This document shows, in pieces, positions 36,943-49,900 of a stretch of 64,000 bases of DNA (within the stretch, counting starts at the first letter, position 1; every line of letters starts with the position of its first letter). A program made the position numbers and the translations under genes. Origin of the DNA: Mycoavidus cysteinexigens (GTDB taxonomy: Bacteria; Pseudomonadota; Gammaproteobacteria; Burkholderiales; Burkholderiaceae); the NCBI RefSeq assembly GCF_003966915.1, contig NZ_AP018150.1:1674001-1738000 (forward strand), in the 5' to 3' direction. Below the pieces are notes generated by a model. That model was not told the DNA's origin. It saw only the letters and a program-made list of their open reading frames with translations, and made no database searches.

Positions 36943-37107
36943 AGCTATATTCTATTGTGAATCGAAATTAATTTGTTTTAAACGTTCAACAACTGATAAC
37001 AAAGGCATTACAAAAGATTACAAAAATTGTGCGGCTCAAGTCGCGAACATTAGAGTACCACGCGTACACTTTAGTGGATTGAGATGAGTCAATAAGGATG
37101 AGAAATT

Positions 37108-37383
37108 ATGCTTCGCTGGTTGAACAGAAGTTGGCTTAGCATCGCGCTTTTTAGCTATATATGCACTGCCTATGCGACCAATTTGCCTTGCCAGCCAGAC
37201 TTTAACGGCGTACCCCGCAACAGTCGCGATTGTAGTTCGCCCACGACAACCGTAAACTCAATCCAGCAGCCTTCTTTACCTAATTCTCATGAACCTCGCG
37301 ATAAAAATGTAATGAATCTTGAAGAGCGTCGCCTCCTCCGGCAACATATTGAAAGCGCCGCGCGCGAAATATACAAACGTTGA
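37108..37383 (+). CDS. Small secreted protein of unknown function
   Basis: The protein has 91 residues with a clear signal peptide (MLRWLNRSWLSIALFSYICTAYA, cut probable after AYA). The mature part has two Cys residues and ends in a basic helical segment (LEERRLLRQHIESAAREIYKR). It resembles short periplasmic proteins of Burkholderia that I cannot name. It ends 20 bases from the convergent truB end. Confidence 0.65.
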   Translation: MLRWLNRSWLSIALFSYICTAYATNLPCQPDFNGVPRNSRDCSSPTTTVNSIQQPSLPNSHEPRDKNVMNLEERRLLRQHIESAAREIYKR

Positions 37384-37403
37384 CTCCCCCTTTTAAGATT
37401 GAT

Positions 37404-38432
37404 TTATTGATTTGCTATCAATCTTTCTGGCGCCAAAATCTTTTCGGTTAAACGCGCGGTCCCTAAAAATTGAGAAGTTTCGTCATACACCCGCACCAAC
37501 GCAGCGGTAACCGGCGCGGGTAAATTGCTGTGCGTTGACTCTGACACTAACTCAGTGGGTAAGCGCTGTCCTTGCTTAAAGCGGTGCGCGAGCGCAGGTG
37601 TAAGCTGTATCGTTGAATAGGTAGAGAGCAAAGTGTCGGTAGGCTGCAAATAAGCTAGGCGTGCGGCATGATCAGTGCTTGTAAGCGCCTCGAGAGAGAT
37701 CGCATCAGCAAGCTTTAATAAGCCTACGCCGGTACGACGCAGTGCGCCTAAATAGGCCCCACAGCCGAGTGCTTCGCCAATATCTTGCGCTAATACGCGG
37801 ATATAGGTTCCTTTGCTACACTGCACGCGTATTTGCAGTGTCCCGGTCGCCATCGCTAATGGATCGGTTTGAGCTTGCACCGGTAGCGTGCAACTGATGA
37901 GTTCAAGCTTTTCAATCGTCACGGGACGCGCCGCCCGCTCAAGCGTCAAGCCAGCGCGCGCATATTCATAGAGAGGCTTGCCATCACGTTTCAGCGCTGA
38001 GTACATGGGCGGGATTTGCCATATTTCACCACGAAAGCGAGCCAACGCTTCATGCACGGCTTTTAGCTCGCATTTGACAGGCCGGCTCTGGATGATTTCA
38101 CCCTCTGCATCCGCAGTTGTCGTACACGCGCCAAGTACTACAGTCGCCTCATAGGCTTTACTTGCGTTCAGTAAATCATTGGAGAATTTTGTGGCTTCTC
38201 CGAAACAAAGCGGTAACAGGCCAGATGCGAGGGGATCAAGGGTGCCGGTGTGTCCGGCTTTTTTAGCTAAGAGTAAGCGCTTAGCACGGACCAAGGCCTC
38301 ATTGCTCGAGAGGCCCAGGGGTTTATCGAGCAGTAGCACGCCATCCAGAGCGTGTCGGGCCGGCTTGCTTGGCTGAATAGGAAGCGCCATAACTGGGTTG
38401 AATTGATAGTGTTGATTTACTATCAAACGCAT
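37404..38432 (-). CDS. truB: tRNA pseudouridine(55) synthase
   Basis: The protein has 342 residues. The TruB core has DGVLLLDKPLGLSSN, the catalytic GHTGTLDPLASGLLPLCFGEATKF (Asp), the YSALKRDGKPLYEYARAG thumb region and RVQCSKGTYIRVLAQDIGEALG. The ATG at 38432 shares its first base with the rbfA stop (TAATG). A second Met at residue 15 would give the more usual N-terminus. It is the last gene of the rimP-nusA-infB-rbfA-truB operon. Confidence 0.94.
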   Translation of the reverse strand: MRLIVNQHYQFNPVMALPIQPSKPARHALDGVLLLDKPLGLSSNEALVRAKRLLLAKKAGHTGTLDPLASGLLPLCFGEATKFSNDLLNASKAYEATVVLGACTTTADAEGEIIQSRPVKCELKAVHEALARFRGEIWQIPPMYSALKRDGKPLYEYARAGLTLERAARPVTIEKLELISCTLPVQAQTDPLAMATGTLQIRVQCSKGTYIRVLAQDIGEALGCGAYLGALRRTGVGLLKLADAISLEALTSTDHAARLAYLQPTDTLLSTYSTIQLTPALAHRFKQGQRLPTELVSESTHSNLPAPVTAALVRVYDETSQFLGTARLTEKILAPERLIANQ

Positions 38433-38800
38433 TAATCCTTCGCGCGCACTGCATTCGCTTGATCAATTAATTGCGAGAGCTCAACCGCTTTTTCAAGTGT
38501 CTCATCAAAGATAAAATGAAGTGTAGGCACTGTATGGATATGTAAACGTTTGAATAACAAATTACGCAAATGACCCGCCGCATGGTTCAAGGCTGTACGC
38601 GACACTTGCGGGTCCCCTGAGAGCGTGGTGAACCATACTTTGGCATGTGCATAGTCAGGCGTTAGCTCTACGCTTTGTAGCGTGACAAAACCAATGCGCG
38701 GGTCTTTCACTTCGCCCCGCGTAATCATTTCAGATAAATCTCGCTGGATTTGATCTGCGATGCGGTTGATGCGCTCAGGGGTACTGCGTTTTTTAGGCAT
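38432..38800 (-). CDS. rbfA: 30S ribosome-binding factor
   Basis: The protein has 122 residues with the KH-like RbfA fold: [31 protein letters not shown], then [13 protein letters not shown] and [19 protein letters not shown]. It assists late 16S rRNA processing and cold growth. It lies 14 bases after infB and is coupled to truB. Confidence 0.94.
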   Translation of the reverse strand: MPKKRSTPERINRIADQIQRDLSEMITRGEVKDPRIGFVTLQSVELTPDYAHAKVWFTTLSGDPQVSRTALNHAAGHLRNLLFKRLHIHTVPTLHFIFDETLEKAVELSQLIDQANAVRAKD

Positions 38801-38814
38801 AGTGTAGGTGGCTC

Positions 38815-41742
38815 TTATAACGTACGTGCAACTTCAGTAATCTCGAAGACTTCCAGTTGATCGCCTTCGACAATATCATTAAAGTTCTTCACGGAAAGAC
38901 CACATTCAAAGCCAGTCTTCACTTCGCGCACGTCATCTTTGAAGCGTTTAAGCGATTCAAGCTCACCCGTGTGAATCACCACATTAGCACGCAATACACG
39001 TACTTGAGATGAGCGTTTGACCGACCCTTCAAGCACCATGCAACCTGCGACCGCACCAATCTTAGGCACGCGAAATACTTGCCGCACATCGATAAGACCG
39101 GTAATCACTTCTTTTTTCTCTGGCGCAAGCATGCCCGACATGGCTGCTTTTATTTCATCCACCGCGTCATAAATGATATTGTAGTATCGAATATCAATGC
39201 CGTTGGTTTCGGCGAGTTTGCGCGCTTGCGCATCCGCCCGCGTATTAAATCCGACCACCACGGCTTTCGACGCAGTGGCAAGATTTACATCCGATTCACT
39301 GATCCCCCCGACAGCGGCGTGTACAACTTGGACCCGCACCTCATCTGTAGAGAGTTTTGTCAGCGCATGCATCAGCGCTTCTTGCGAACCTTGCACATCC
39401 GCCTTAATGATCAAGGACAAGTTTTGCACTTCCCCTTCAGCCATTTGATCAAACATGCTTTCAAGCTTCGCGGCTTGTTGTTTAGCGAGTTTCACATCAC
39501 GGAACTTGCCTTGACGGAACAGCGCAATCTCACGGGCTTTACGCTCGTCAGGCAGCACAATAACTTCTTCGCCAGCGCCAGGCACTTCGGACAACCCTTG
39601 AATTTCAACCGGAATTGAGGGGCCGGCTTGCGTCGTCGGCTTGCCATTTTCATCCAACATAGCGCGCACACGACCATAAGCCGAACCCACGAGTACAATA
39701 TCTCCACTTTTTAAGGTGCCGGATTGCACTAAAATGGTTGCGACGGGCCCTCGACCCTTATCTAGCCTGGCTTCAATCACTAAACCCTTAGCTAAGGCAG
39801 AGACCGGCGCAGTCAACTCAAGCACTTCTGCTTGCAATAAAATTTGCTCGAGCAATTCATCAATGCCTTCTCCAGTTTTAGCAGAAACCCGCACAAACGG
39901 AGCATCGCCGCCGTATTCTTCAGGAACTACGCTTTGCGCAACTAACTCCTGCTTGACACGCTCTTCATTCGCGCCAGGTTTGTCGATTTTATTGATCGCT
40001 ACCACCAGCGGCGCATTACCTGCTTTAGCATGAGCAATGGCTTCTTTAGTTTGCGGCATCACGCCGTCATCTGCGGCCACCACTAACACCACAATATCCG
40101 TGGCCTGCGCACCACGCGCGCGCATGGCTGTAAATGCCTCATGGCCTGGCGTATCTAAGAAGGTGATCACCCCACGCGGCGTTTCGACGTGATATGCGCC
40201 AATGTGCTGTGTAATGCCCCCAGCCTCGCCAGAAGCCACTTTAGCCCGGCGGATATAATCCAGCAATGAAGTTTTTCCGTGATCCACATGGCCCATCACG
40301 GTTACCACCGGTGGCCGCGGCAATTTCTCCGCGTCATGTGAGTCGCCGGTAATCAATAGCGCCTCAGGATCATCCAGTTTAGCCGCTAACGCAGTGTGAC
40401 CCAATTCTTCGACCACAATCATTGCAGTTTCTTGGTCCAGTACTTGGTTGATTGTCACCATCTGGCCTAGCTTCATCATCACTTTAATGACTTCAGAAGC
40501 CTTGACTGACATTTTATGCGCGAGGTCCGCCACGCTAATGGTCTCAGGCACATGAATTTCGCGCACAATCGGCTCGCTCGGCGCTTGGAAAGTTGTGCGA
40601 TCGTCACGATGATGCTTACGCCCGCCTTTAGGGCCGCCACGCCAACCATGGTCCATACCGCCACTCGCATCGCCGCGAGTTTTGATGCTCCGGCGCTTAG
40701 CTGCATCGTCTTGCCAAGTCGATGTCTTTGCCGGTTTCTTTTTATCGGTTGTCGCAACCGCAGTGGCTGGTTTTTTAACTTCTTTCTTAACGTCTTTTTT
40801 AACACCAGTTGCGCCTGCGGGTTTTGCAGGTTTATGCAAGGTCCCTTTGGCCGCAACCGCTGCGGGCGGCGCTGCTGCCGGTTTTACTGCAACGGCGCGC
40901 GTTACGGTGCGCGTCGTATTCATCATTTCTCGGATCGCCAGCGCCTCTGCTTCAGCCGCTGCGCGCCGGCGTTGGATTTCTGCTTCGTCAACGACGCGCG
41001 CTGGCGCTTCTTGAATAGCAGCGCCCGCTCTGCGCGCTGCTTGGCGCGACGGCTGCTCAGCCGGCACGGCAGCAGTTTGTCCTGGCGCTTTCTGCTCTGT
41101 GGCTGAAGTGGTTGACGCCACTTGGCTCACATCCTGCGTTGCCGCATCAGTTGCGTTAGGCAGTTGGGGAATGGGTGCGTTAGCTGGCGCTGCAGCTTCA
41201 GTGACAGCCTGTTTAGCAGCCTCTTCTTCAGCACGACGGCGTTCAGCTTCAAGCTCCTCTTCGCGCAGCTTGCGCTGAGCTTCTTCACGTGCAAGTTGCG
41301 CTTGGCGCTCTTGCTGTTCTTGGGCCTGACGAGCAAATAACTCAGCTTGCCGGCGCGCCTCTTCCTCGCGGCGAAGTTCCAACTCGGCTTTATCCGCTTC
41401 CGCGGTCTCCACCGGAGCTGTTTCGCTCACGCCGACAGTTTCATCGCGCTTAACAAAGACGCGTTTTTTACGCACTTCAACTTGAATGGTGCGAGCCTTG
41501 CCCGTTGCATCAGATTGCCTGATTTCCGATACTTGTTTACGCGTCAACGTGATTTTGCGTTTTTCTGTGTCATCCGCACCGTGAACCCGACGCAGGTGCT
41601 CTAATAGACGCGCCTTGTCAGCTTCCGACAATACATCATCCGTACTTTGTTTCGCAACGCCAGCCGCACGCAATTGCTCTAGCAACACGCCAGCAGACAT
41701 TTTAAGTTCTGCGGCAAATTGAGCTACATTATTGCTCGCCAT
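38815..41742 (-). CDS. infB: Translation initiation factor IF-2
   Basis: The protein has 975 residues. It has an IF2_N domain (residues 1-55, [23 protein letters not shown]). A long Ala/Glu/Arg-rich low-complexity linker follows to about residue 350, then a second IF2_N domain and the G domain. The G domain has GHVDHGKT near residue 483, DTPGHEAF and NKIDKP. Domains II to IV with the C-terminal fMet-tRNA-binding part follow. It is full length for Burkholderiales. The antisense frames in the linker are composition artefacts. Confidence 0.96.
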   Translation of the reverse strand: MASNNVAQFAAELKMSAGVLLEQLRAAGVAKQSTDDVLSEADKARLLEHLRRVHGADDTEKRKITLTRKQVSEIRQSDATGKARTIQVEVRKKRVFVKRDETVGVSETAPVETAEADKAELELRREEEARRQAELFARQAQEQQERQAQLAREEAQRKLREEELEAERRRAEEEAAKQAVTEAAAPANAPIPQLPNATDAATQDVSQVASTTSATEQKAPGQTAAVPAEQPSRQAARRAGAAIQEAPARVVDEAEIQRRRAAAEAEALAIREMMNTTRTVTRAVAVKPAAAPPAAVAAKGTLHKPAKPAGATGVKKDVKKEVKKPATAVATTDKKKPAKTSTWQDDAAKRRSIKTRGDASGGMDHGWRGGPKGGRKHHRDDRTTFQAPSEPIVREIHVPETISVADLAHKMSVKASEVIKVMMKLGQMVTINQVLDQETAMIVVEELGHTALAAKLDDPEALLITGDSHDAEKLPRPPVVTVMGHVDHGKTSLLDYIRRAKVASGEAGGITQHIGAYHVETPRGVITFLDTPGHEAFTAMRARGAQATDIVVLVVAADDGVMPQTKEAIAHAKAGNAPLVVAINKIDKPGANEERVKQELVAQSVVPEEYGGDAPFVRVSAKTGEGIDELLEQILLQAEVLELTAPVSALAKGLVIEARLDKGRGPVATILVQSGTLKSGDIVLVGSAYGRVRAMLDENGKPTTQAGPSIPVEIQGLSEVPGAGEEVIVLPDERKAREIALFRQGKFRDVKLAKQQAAKLESMFDQMAEGEVQNLSLIIKADVQGSQEALMHALTKLSTDEVRVQVVHAAVGGISESDVNLATASKAVVVGFNTRADAQARKLAETNGIDIRYYNIIYDAVDEIKAAMSGMLAPEKKEVITGLIDVRQVFRVPKIGAVAGCMVLEGSVKRSSQVRVLRANVVIHTGELESLKRFKDDVREVKTGFECGLSVKNFNDIVEGDQLEVFEITEVARTL

Positions 41743-41840
41743 TCATACCTCATTCATTTCTATTTACCGCACTCTAAAACTAAAACAGTTCTTTAACGCT
41801 CTAACTTAACTTATTCGCTAAGCATGCATAACGCGAGACG

Positions 41841-43316
41841 TTATTGAAACCAGTGTTCGCGCGCTTTCATAATCAAAGCTTTCGCGACTTCTTCATCCAT
41901 TGCCGCGATCTCAATTAACTCACTGGCATCCAGTTCCGCTAACTCATCACGCGTTTGTATCTGATGCTCAGCCAGTTTTGAAAGCAAGTCGGGACTCATG
42001 CCTTCGAGCGTTTTCAAATCAAGGGCGATATTTTCAACTTGCTCTTCGTTTGCAATCGCCATGGTGAGTAATGCATTGCGCCCTCGATTCCGCAATTCAT
42101 GCACCGTAGCTTCATCAAGCTCCTCAATTTCAAGCATTTCGTTAAGCGGCACGTAGGCAACTTCTTCCAGGCTAGTAAACCCTTCATCCAACAAAATGTT
42201 GGCGACTTCTTCATCCACATCTAAACGAGCGATAAACAAATCACGCAAAGCTGAGCGCTCTTGTTCTTGCTTTTCAGCGGACTCGTCTGGCGTCATGATA
42301 TTAATTTGCCAACCCGTAAGCTCGCTGGCTAAACGCACGTTCTGTCCACTCCGGCCAATCGCAGAAGCCAATTCAGTCTCATCGACAACCACATCCATTG
42401 CATGTTTTTCTTCATCCACCATGATCGACTGAACCACCGCGGGAGCCAATGCATTGATAACGAATTGAGCGGGATCTTCCGACCAAAGGACAATATCTAT
42501 GTTTTCGCCGCCGATTTCATTCCGCACCGCCTGTACCCGCGAGCCTCGAATGCCGACACAAGTGCCAATTGGGTCAATCCGCTTATCATAAGCAACTACG
42601 GCAATCTTAGCGCGTATGCCAGGATCGCGCGCGGCCGATTTAATTTCCAGCAAACCCTGCTCAATTTCGGGTACTTCTATCTCGAATAATTTGACTAGAA
42701 ACTCTGGTGCTGTGCGGGAGAGTTCAATCTGCGGCCCGCGGGCGACGCGGTCGATTTTAAGTAGCCAAGCTCGCACCCGATCGCCGACGCGCAGATTATC
42801 TCGTGGAATCAGTTGATCACGGCGCAGCAATGCTTCGAGGCGCCCCGACTCAACGATCAAATTGCCTTTATCGAGCCGCTTGACCGTGCCCGTCATGATG
42901 ACTTCGCCGCGCTCTAGAAAGTCGTTCAGAATTTGCTCACGCTCAGCGTCACGAATTCTTTGCAAAATCACTTGCTTAGCCGCTTGCGCGCCAATCCGCC
43001 CAAAGCCAATTGATTCAATCGGCTCTTCCAGGTAATCGTCAACTTCGATCTCGGGAATTTGCTCAAGCGCTTCAAACAACAGAATCTGTTTATCAGGCTC
43101 TTGCAAGCCGGCTTCATCCGGCACCACCAACCAACGACGAAAAGTTTCGTGCGACCCGCTAGCGCGGTTGATCGCTACTCGAATCTCGACCTCTTCATTG
43201 TATAATTTCTTTGTGGCCGAAGCGAGTGCCGCTTCAAGCGCAACAAAGACCACTTCTTTATTGACGTTTTTTTCGCGGGCGAGCGCATCTACCAGCATCA
43301 ATACTTCGCGACTCAT
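41841..43316 (-). CDS. nusA: Transcription termination/antitermination factor NusA
   Basis: The protein has 491 residues. The N-terminal RNA-polymerase-binding domain starts [24 protein letters not shown]. The S1 domain ([20 protein letters not shown]) and two KH domains ([29 protein letters not shown] and [18 protein letters not shown]) follow. Two acidic C-terminal repeats end the protein. It starts 12 bases after rimP. NusA could act on the leader terminator of its own operon (inference). Confidence 0.96.
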   Translation of the reverse strand: MSREVLMLVDALAREKNVNKEVVFVALEAALASATKKLYNEEVEIRVAINRASGSHETFRRWLVVPDEAGLQEPDKQILLFEALEQIPEIEVDDYLEEPIESIGFGRIGAQAAKQVILQRIRDAEREQILNDFLERGEVIMTGTVKRLDKGNLIVESGRLEALLRRDQLIPRDNLRVGDRVRAWLLKIDRVARGPQIELSRTAPEFLVKLFEIEVPEIEQGLLEIKSAARDPGIRAKIAVVAYDKRIDPIGTCVGIRGSRVQAVRNEIGGENIDIVLWSEDPAQFVINALAPAVVQSIMVDEEKHAMDVVVDETELASAIGRSGQNVRLASELTGWQINIMTPDESAEKQEQERSALRDLFIARLDVDEEVANILLDEGFTSLEEVAYVPLNEMLEIEELDEATVHELRNRGRNALLTMAIANEEQVENIALDLKTLEGMSPDLLSKLAEHQIQTRDELAELDASELIEIAAMDEEVAKALIMKAREHWFQ

Positions 43317-43328
43317 TGCTTATAACTC

Positions 43329-43763
43329 CTAAAATTCGATCTGCGGGACAAGGCGGGCCTTATCAAGGTCAGCTAAAGTAAAATCCAGCACGGCTGGACC
43401 TTCTTTGCCTTCAAATTGCAGCTTCATCGTTTCACCTTGAGGTTGCTGCAAAACACCCCGGTATTGCTTGCGGCCAGCCAGTGCTTTTCTCAAAGTGACT
43501 ACCGCTTCGCTGCCGGCAAAGCGCTCAAAATCGACTAATTTCTTTAGCGGCCGGTCTAATCCCGGCGATGACACCTCAAGGCGCTCGTAATCCACATTTT
43601 CAACCGTCAGCACCTGCTGGAGCTGGTGGCTCACTTTTTCGCAATCCTTAATTGTAATCCCTGCTGCTTGATCAATAAATATACGCAGCACGCCACGCGC
43701 GCCATACTCTATATCAACCAGTTCATAACCCAGCCCGGCGACAGTAGTTTCTATCAGTTGCAT
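43329..43763 (-). CDS. rimP: Ribosome maturation factor RimP
   Basis: The protein has 144 residues: [21 protein letters not shown] and [17 protein letters not shown], then the [24 protein letters not shown] signature and an SH3-like C-terminal domain. It is needed for 30S maturation. It is the first gene of the operon and is preceded by a leader with an intrinsic terminator. Confidence 0.93.
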   Translation of the reverse strand: MQLIETTVAGLGYELVDIEYGARGVLRIFIDQAAGITIKDCEKVSHQLQQVLTVENVDYERLEVSSPGLDRPLKKLVDFERFAGSEAVVTLRKALAGRKQYRGVLQQPQGETMKLQFEGKEGPAVLDFTLADLDKARLVPQIEF

Positions 43764-43834
43764 TTATTGGCTCCACACAAAGCGGCTTGAAAAATGGCTT
43801 AAGCGGCCTATGCAGCAATCCCAATTTGCTCGCC

Positions 43835-43865
43835 AAAAAAAAATGGGCTCAATGCCCATCTTTTT
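43835..43865 (-). terminator. Intrinsic terminator in the rimP-nusA leader
   Basis: On the minus strand GAUGGGC-AUUGA-GCCCAU is followed by nine U residues. No gene precedes it on this strand, and the nearest promoter candidate lies about 60 bases upstream. It should therefore act as an attenuator of the operon or as the end of a small RNA. Confidence 0.75.
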
Positions 43866-43921
43866 GCTAGCTACATGTCTTACTTACGTCGTGCTGAGCT
43901 TAAGCTCCCATTACGTCTATA

Positions 43922-43950
43922 ATTCTATACTTTTTTCAGTCCAACGACAA
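43922..43950 (-). promoter_or_regulatory. Sigma70-type promoter for the rimP operon leader
   Basis: TTGTCG (43950-43945) and TAGAAT (43927-43922) are separated by 17 bases. Transcription would start near 43915, giving a leader of about 80 bases that reaches the terminator at 43865-43835. Confidence 0.5.
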
Positions 43951-44140
43951 TCCACATCTAAAATTGTGGAATTAAGGCCAGGCTGAAAATGCTCGATGGC
44001 TTAGGTTTTTACACGGATAATACGGCAAAATTGTAACGCCTCCAAACCAAGTCCTTTGCGCGCCGCCTACGACGCTGTATGCTAGCGGCCTCAAACTGGA
44101 TCTCGGTCCGACAAAAAACTAAGTCATACGTAACTGCTAA

Positions 44141-46105
<1,965 letters not shown>

Positions 46106-46133
46106 ATAAAATAAGGCCGTCATCAAAAATGCG

Positions 46134-46156
46134 ACGAGCGGAATAAAACCGCTCGT
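46134..46156. terminator. Hairpin downstream of thiC
   Basis: ACGAGCGG (46134-46141) and CCGCTCGT (46149-46156) flank AATAAAA. No T tract follows, so termination is uncertain. Confidence 0.35.
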
Positions 46157-46309
46157 GCGCAAGCTTCGCATGTGCAGAAACATTTAAATACAAATTTATC
46201 CGCAATCCATACGATTCGACGCAAATTCATGGCGTAAGATTATCTATAGCTTGGCACTGCGCCTTAGCTACACAGACCTTTTTAGCGCATCTTTGAAGGA
46301 AACCCCACC

Positions 46310-46528
46310 ATGGAATTAAAAGCGATCAAATCTCTTAGCGCCGCCATTCTTCTTGCCAGTATGGTTGTGAGTCTAACCGCTTGCGAAAGCATGACAACTC
46401 GCCAGCGCAATACCGCCATTGGCGCAGGCATCGGCAGCGTGGCTGGCGCAGCGCTGGGCGGCAATATGCTGAGTACGCTGGGCGGCGCTGCCGCTGGCGG
46501 CCTCATTGGCAATCAGGTGAAGAAATAG
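46310..46528 (+). CDS. Glycine-zipper outer-membrane lipoprotein (OsmB-like)
   Basis: The protein has 72 residues. The signal peptide ends in the lipobox LTAC (Cys near residue 25). The mature part is a glycine-zipper 2TM segment: IGAGIGSVAGAALGGN, then LGGAAAGGLIGNQVKK. Such small lipoproteins are common in Burkholderia and respond to osmotic or envelope stress in relatives. AAGGAAA lies upstream of the ATG. Confidence 0.85.
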   Translation: MELKAIKSLSAAILLASMVVSLTACESMTTRQRNTAIGAGIGSVAGAALGGNMLSTLGGAAAGGLIGNQVKK

Positions 46529-46979
46529 GCAGGGTTTTCATCATCAGCGAGCAGATATAAATCTGCTCTCGCCTAGTTAATAACTCCAGGCGGATTCATT
46601 TGGCGCTTTAGCTTTAAATAAACCTATTTTAAGTGAAAATAAAGTAGGCGGATTGATCAATCACAAAGCTCAATGTAATTTAAAATAAATTTTTTTATTA
46701 TCTGTATTAAGCCATCAGGCCATCATAGAATAAAAATTCGAAGCCTAAGCGCGCGCAGTGCCGTCGTCCATGCATAAAAAACTTTAGAAAATAATGCTTG
46801 ACACACAAAACGGCGCCTTGCTTGGCGAAAAATCCATTGCTCTTAAATCGTTAAGGATAACTTCTTTTCGCATCCGCCCGCATCAATCTTTTGAATTAGT
46901 AAAACAATCAGCCTATAGCAGATCAACATTGCAATAGGATACCTAGTCAATTTGATTAGGTCGCACAACAGGATATTCT
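46529..46979. other. 451-base gap upstream of the 1141-residue gene
   Basis: Just after the lipoprotein gene there is a hairpin: GAGCAGAT (46549-46556), ATAA, ATCTGCTC (46561-46568). The remainder is A+T-rich, without a gene that I can support. It should hold the promoter of the large gene. Confidence 0.35.
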
Positions 46980-49900
46980 GTGGAACGCACGCCTGCCTCT
47001 TCAGCCAGCGCCCGGTCATTGGTAACTCTAGTGGAAGAAACGTCTTCCTTAACTGACACTCCATTGAGTTACAGCGAGAAGCGCATCCAAAAGCGCATCG
47101 AAAAATTACAGGCTGAGTTTACAGATTTGCTCGATCTGAGTTTTGGTAAGCCGACCCCCTCCATTTCATCTAACCTTGCGTTTACCCCGACTAAGATCAT
47201 TAGCGATCATGTCAGGCCGCCGGATACCGCGGCACGGCCATTAAAAACGATTGCTGAAGTCCGCCCTCTTCCTCCCATACCTACCTCTGACGCATCTCCG
47301 CCCGATCTTAAACGCGCTGGAAAATTATGGCCGCAATGGTTATCCAAGCTAAATTTAAAAAAAGCGGTATATGCACTCAAGCAGCGCGCAGTAAAGAAAG
47401 AGGCTGATGACTGGGCCAGCTCAATTGAGTATGCCATTAAACCAAAACAGCAACTTGATGCTAATTGCCTCGCACCAGGGCAAATCGACAATGTATTGCT
47501 CGACTTATTTCCCGCGGCGAAAAAGCATGAAACGCATCAATTCCTTCAATCGATCAACACGCATTTACAAAAAACTCAGTCTCCCTCTAATTTTCTAGAA
47601 CTCGGTCTGATACCTGTTGCCTATCAGCTAGCGCAGGTTTGTGAGGGCGACTTGCAGCAGGCCAAGCAGGTATTAGAAAGGCTTACGAAAAAACTTGAAA
47701 TAAATCCGACGGGCGCTCAAGTTGCATCTAAGATCGATGAACTCGCCTGGCGTTGCGCCCAAGAAATGGCGCATTTGAAAGGCACTGTCTTAACTGCTTT
47801 ATTAAGACTGCAAAATTTACCTCGTGAGCAAACCGGTATGTTTAACACCGGCCCAGCAGAGGTTTTAACAGTTTATTTACAAGCCTCATACTTACTCAAT
47901 GAATTACTAGGCCCACGCGACTCGGCTTTGATCAACCTGAATGATCTCAACACAAGGAGTCAGCTTGAGCAAGAGCCTAAAGCCGATCTAGCGCTGCAGG
48001 CCCTTAAATCCGCCCGTTTGCTTGACCTAAGCTTATCTTCTGAATTTCCAAAAAAATCCCTTGACCGATCTCAAGCCGCCGCTTTTCGCCTCTGGCAATG
48101 GGGTTTTCGTGAAAATCAAGAAGGCTCGGAACTTTGCCGAGTTAGAGACCGTTCTTACAAAGCCGGAACTGACTGGGTCGAGCGCGGGGATCGCCACAAA
48201 AAAATCCGAGACGAAATCGCACAAACGTCCATTTGGAGCAAACGATATTGGCGCGCGCGCGGAAAACAGATTGCCAAGAATTTGCGCAATGTGGCTAACC
48301 AAGATAAAACGCCCTATGCGCCAAACGATAATCCCTTATTCGGGATCGATCAGAAGCAGATCCAAGAGTATAACAACGCTCTGATTGATGCTTGCCAGCT
48401 ACTCTATAACGAAGGCATGAATCGACTCAATACCCGCCAAATCAGCCCAACCCCTCGGCGTGATTCCGAGCGGAATTTATTTCTAAACACTGTGCTTCAG
48501 GTAGCCCAACTCGAGGCATGGACCGAGCAATCTATCTCATCTCAGACGAAACAAGGGTTTGCCCACCCCCAAAATTATGACTTAGCAACTCGTGCCAGTC
48601 GCAAAATACGGAAAAAGGCAACGCGGCTTATTGAAAGCCAAGCCAGTCGACTTCCTGCCACGGAAATTAAAGCAATGCTTGAGATGTTAGAGGTAAAAAT
48701 GGTGCCGTTGAGTCGCTTCAGATTTTTTCGCTCGCGCTCTAAGCACTTGAAATCTGCTCCATTCGATTTGAACGCTCTCAAAAAAATAGGCGAAGATTTT
48801 TTTTCAAATAAAAATGAAAAAAAATTTTCGGATAAATATGGTTTAAAAAATATCCAGAGAAATTTTAATGATCGAATCCAAAAAATAGAAAAATTAGCCC
48901 CTTTTATCACCCCAGCGCTCGATGAAATCACAAGTGAAACACTCCATAAACAAGCACAAGCTTTCATGGAGCAACATCAGACGGGCAACTCTCGCCAAAC
49001 CACCAGCGGCGGTAGAAGGGGTATCAACGTAGCATTACCAATTGGGCTTGGAGTCAGTATTATTCCTTCTCTAAAGGCTTCCCATAGCAACCAGGCCACT
49101 TATAAAATTGGCTCCACCGAATCGACCCGTTTCTTTGCCTTTGGAGCTTCGAAGCAAAACGCCGGCTACACTGGCGTTAACGTTGTTGCAGGCCTCCCTC
49201 TTATTGAAGAACAACCTAAATTAAATATTATTGGCGGTATTGGCGCAGGTGGCGGCCCCTTCGGACGATGGACCAAAGGGTATGACGCAGAAATCTCCAC
49301 TCGCAGACCTGTGCCTAGCCGCAGCCAACTCTCTAGCGAAGACAGCGAACGGGAATGGCGTAAAAATGGCGAAGAGATGGCTAAGCTATATTGGGAATCA
49401 GTTAAAAAAGCCACCGATGCTAAAGATAACTTGGAGTATTACGCATCCGAGTGCTTTTACAAAAATCCTAATATCGCGTTAAGTTGGCAAAAAATAGGGC
49501 AGACTGAACTGGGCTTCTTCTCAGGCGTTTTTATGGGATCCCAATTAGATGTCAAGCAACCTATACGATTAGGAGGCGCCCTGACTCTTTTCAATGAAAC
49601 TGTGCTCCATGACAAACGCACTGTACAGAGCAATCAGCAACAAAGTGAAGAGAAAAGTCGCGGCTGGAGAAACAAAACGATGCTCATGCAATCCACCTCT
49701 CTCGCTCCGACTGGAATTCCAATCTCCAAAGAGAGCGATCTTACCCTCAGCTTACGCAGCAAAGCGCTCTTGCCTTCGCTCATACTTTCTTCATCACGGC
49801 GTGGGCACCTCAATGTAGTGCACATAGAACAAGACGAACAGGGCATTATTCCTGAATTGACATATCGCGATGTCATACATCTAAAAGCGCGCGACTTTGA

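Noticed and set aside
40479-41340. Several frames on both strands within infB
   Set aside because: They lie in the Ala/Glu/Arg-rich linker of IF-2, where composition keeps other frames open.
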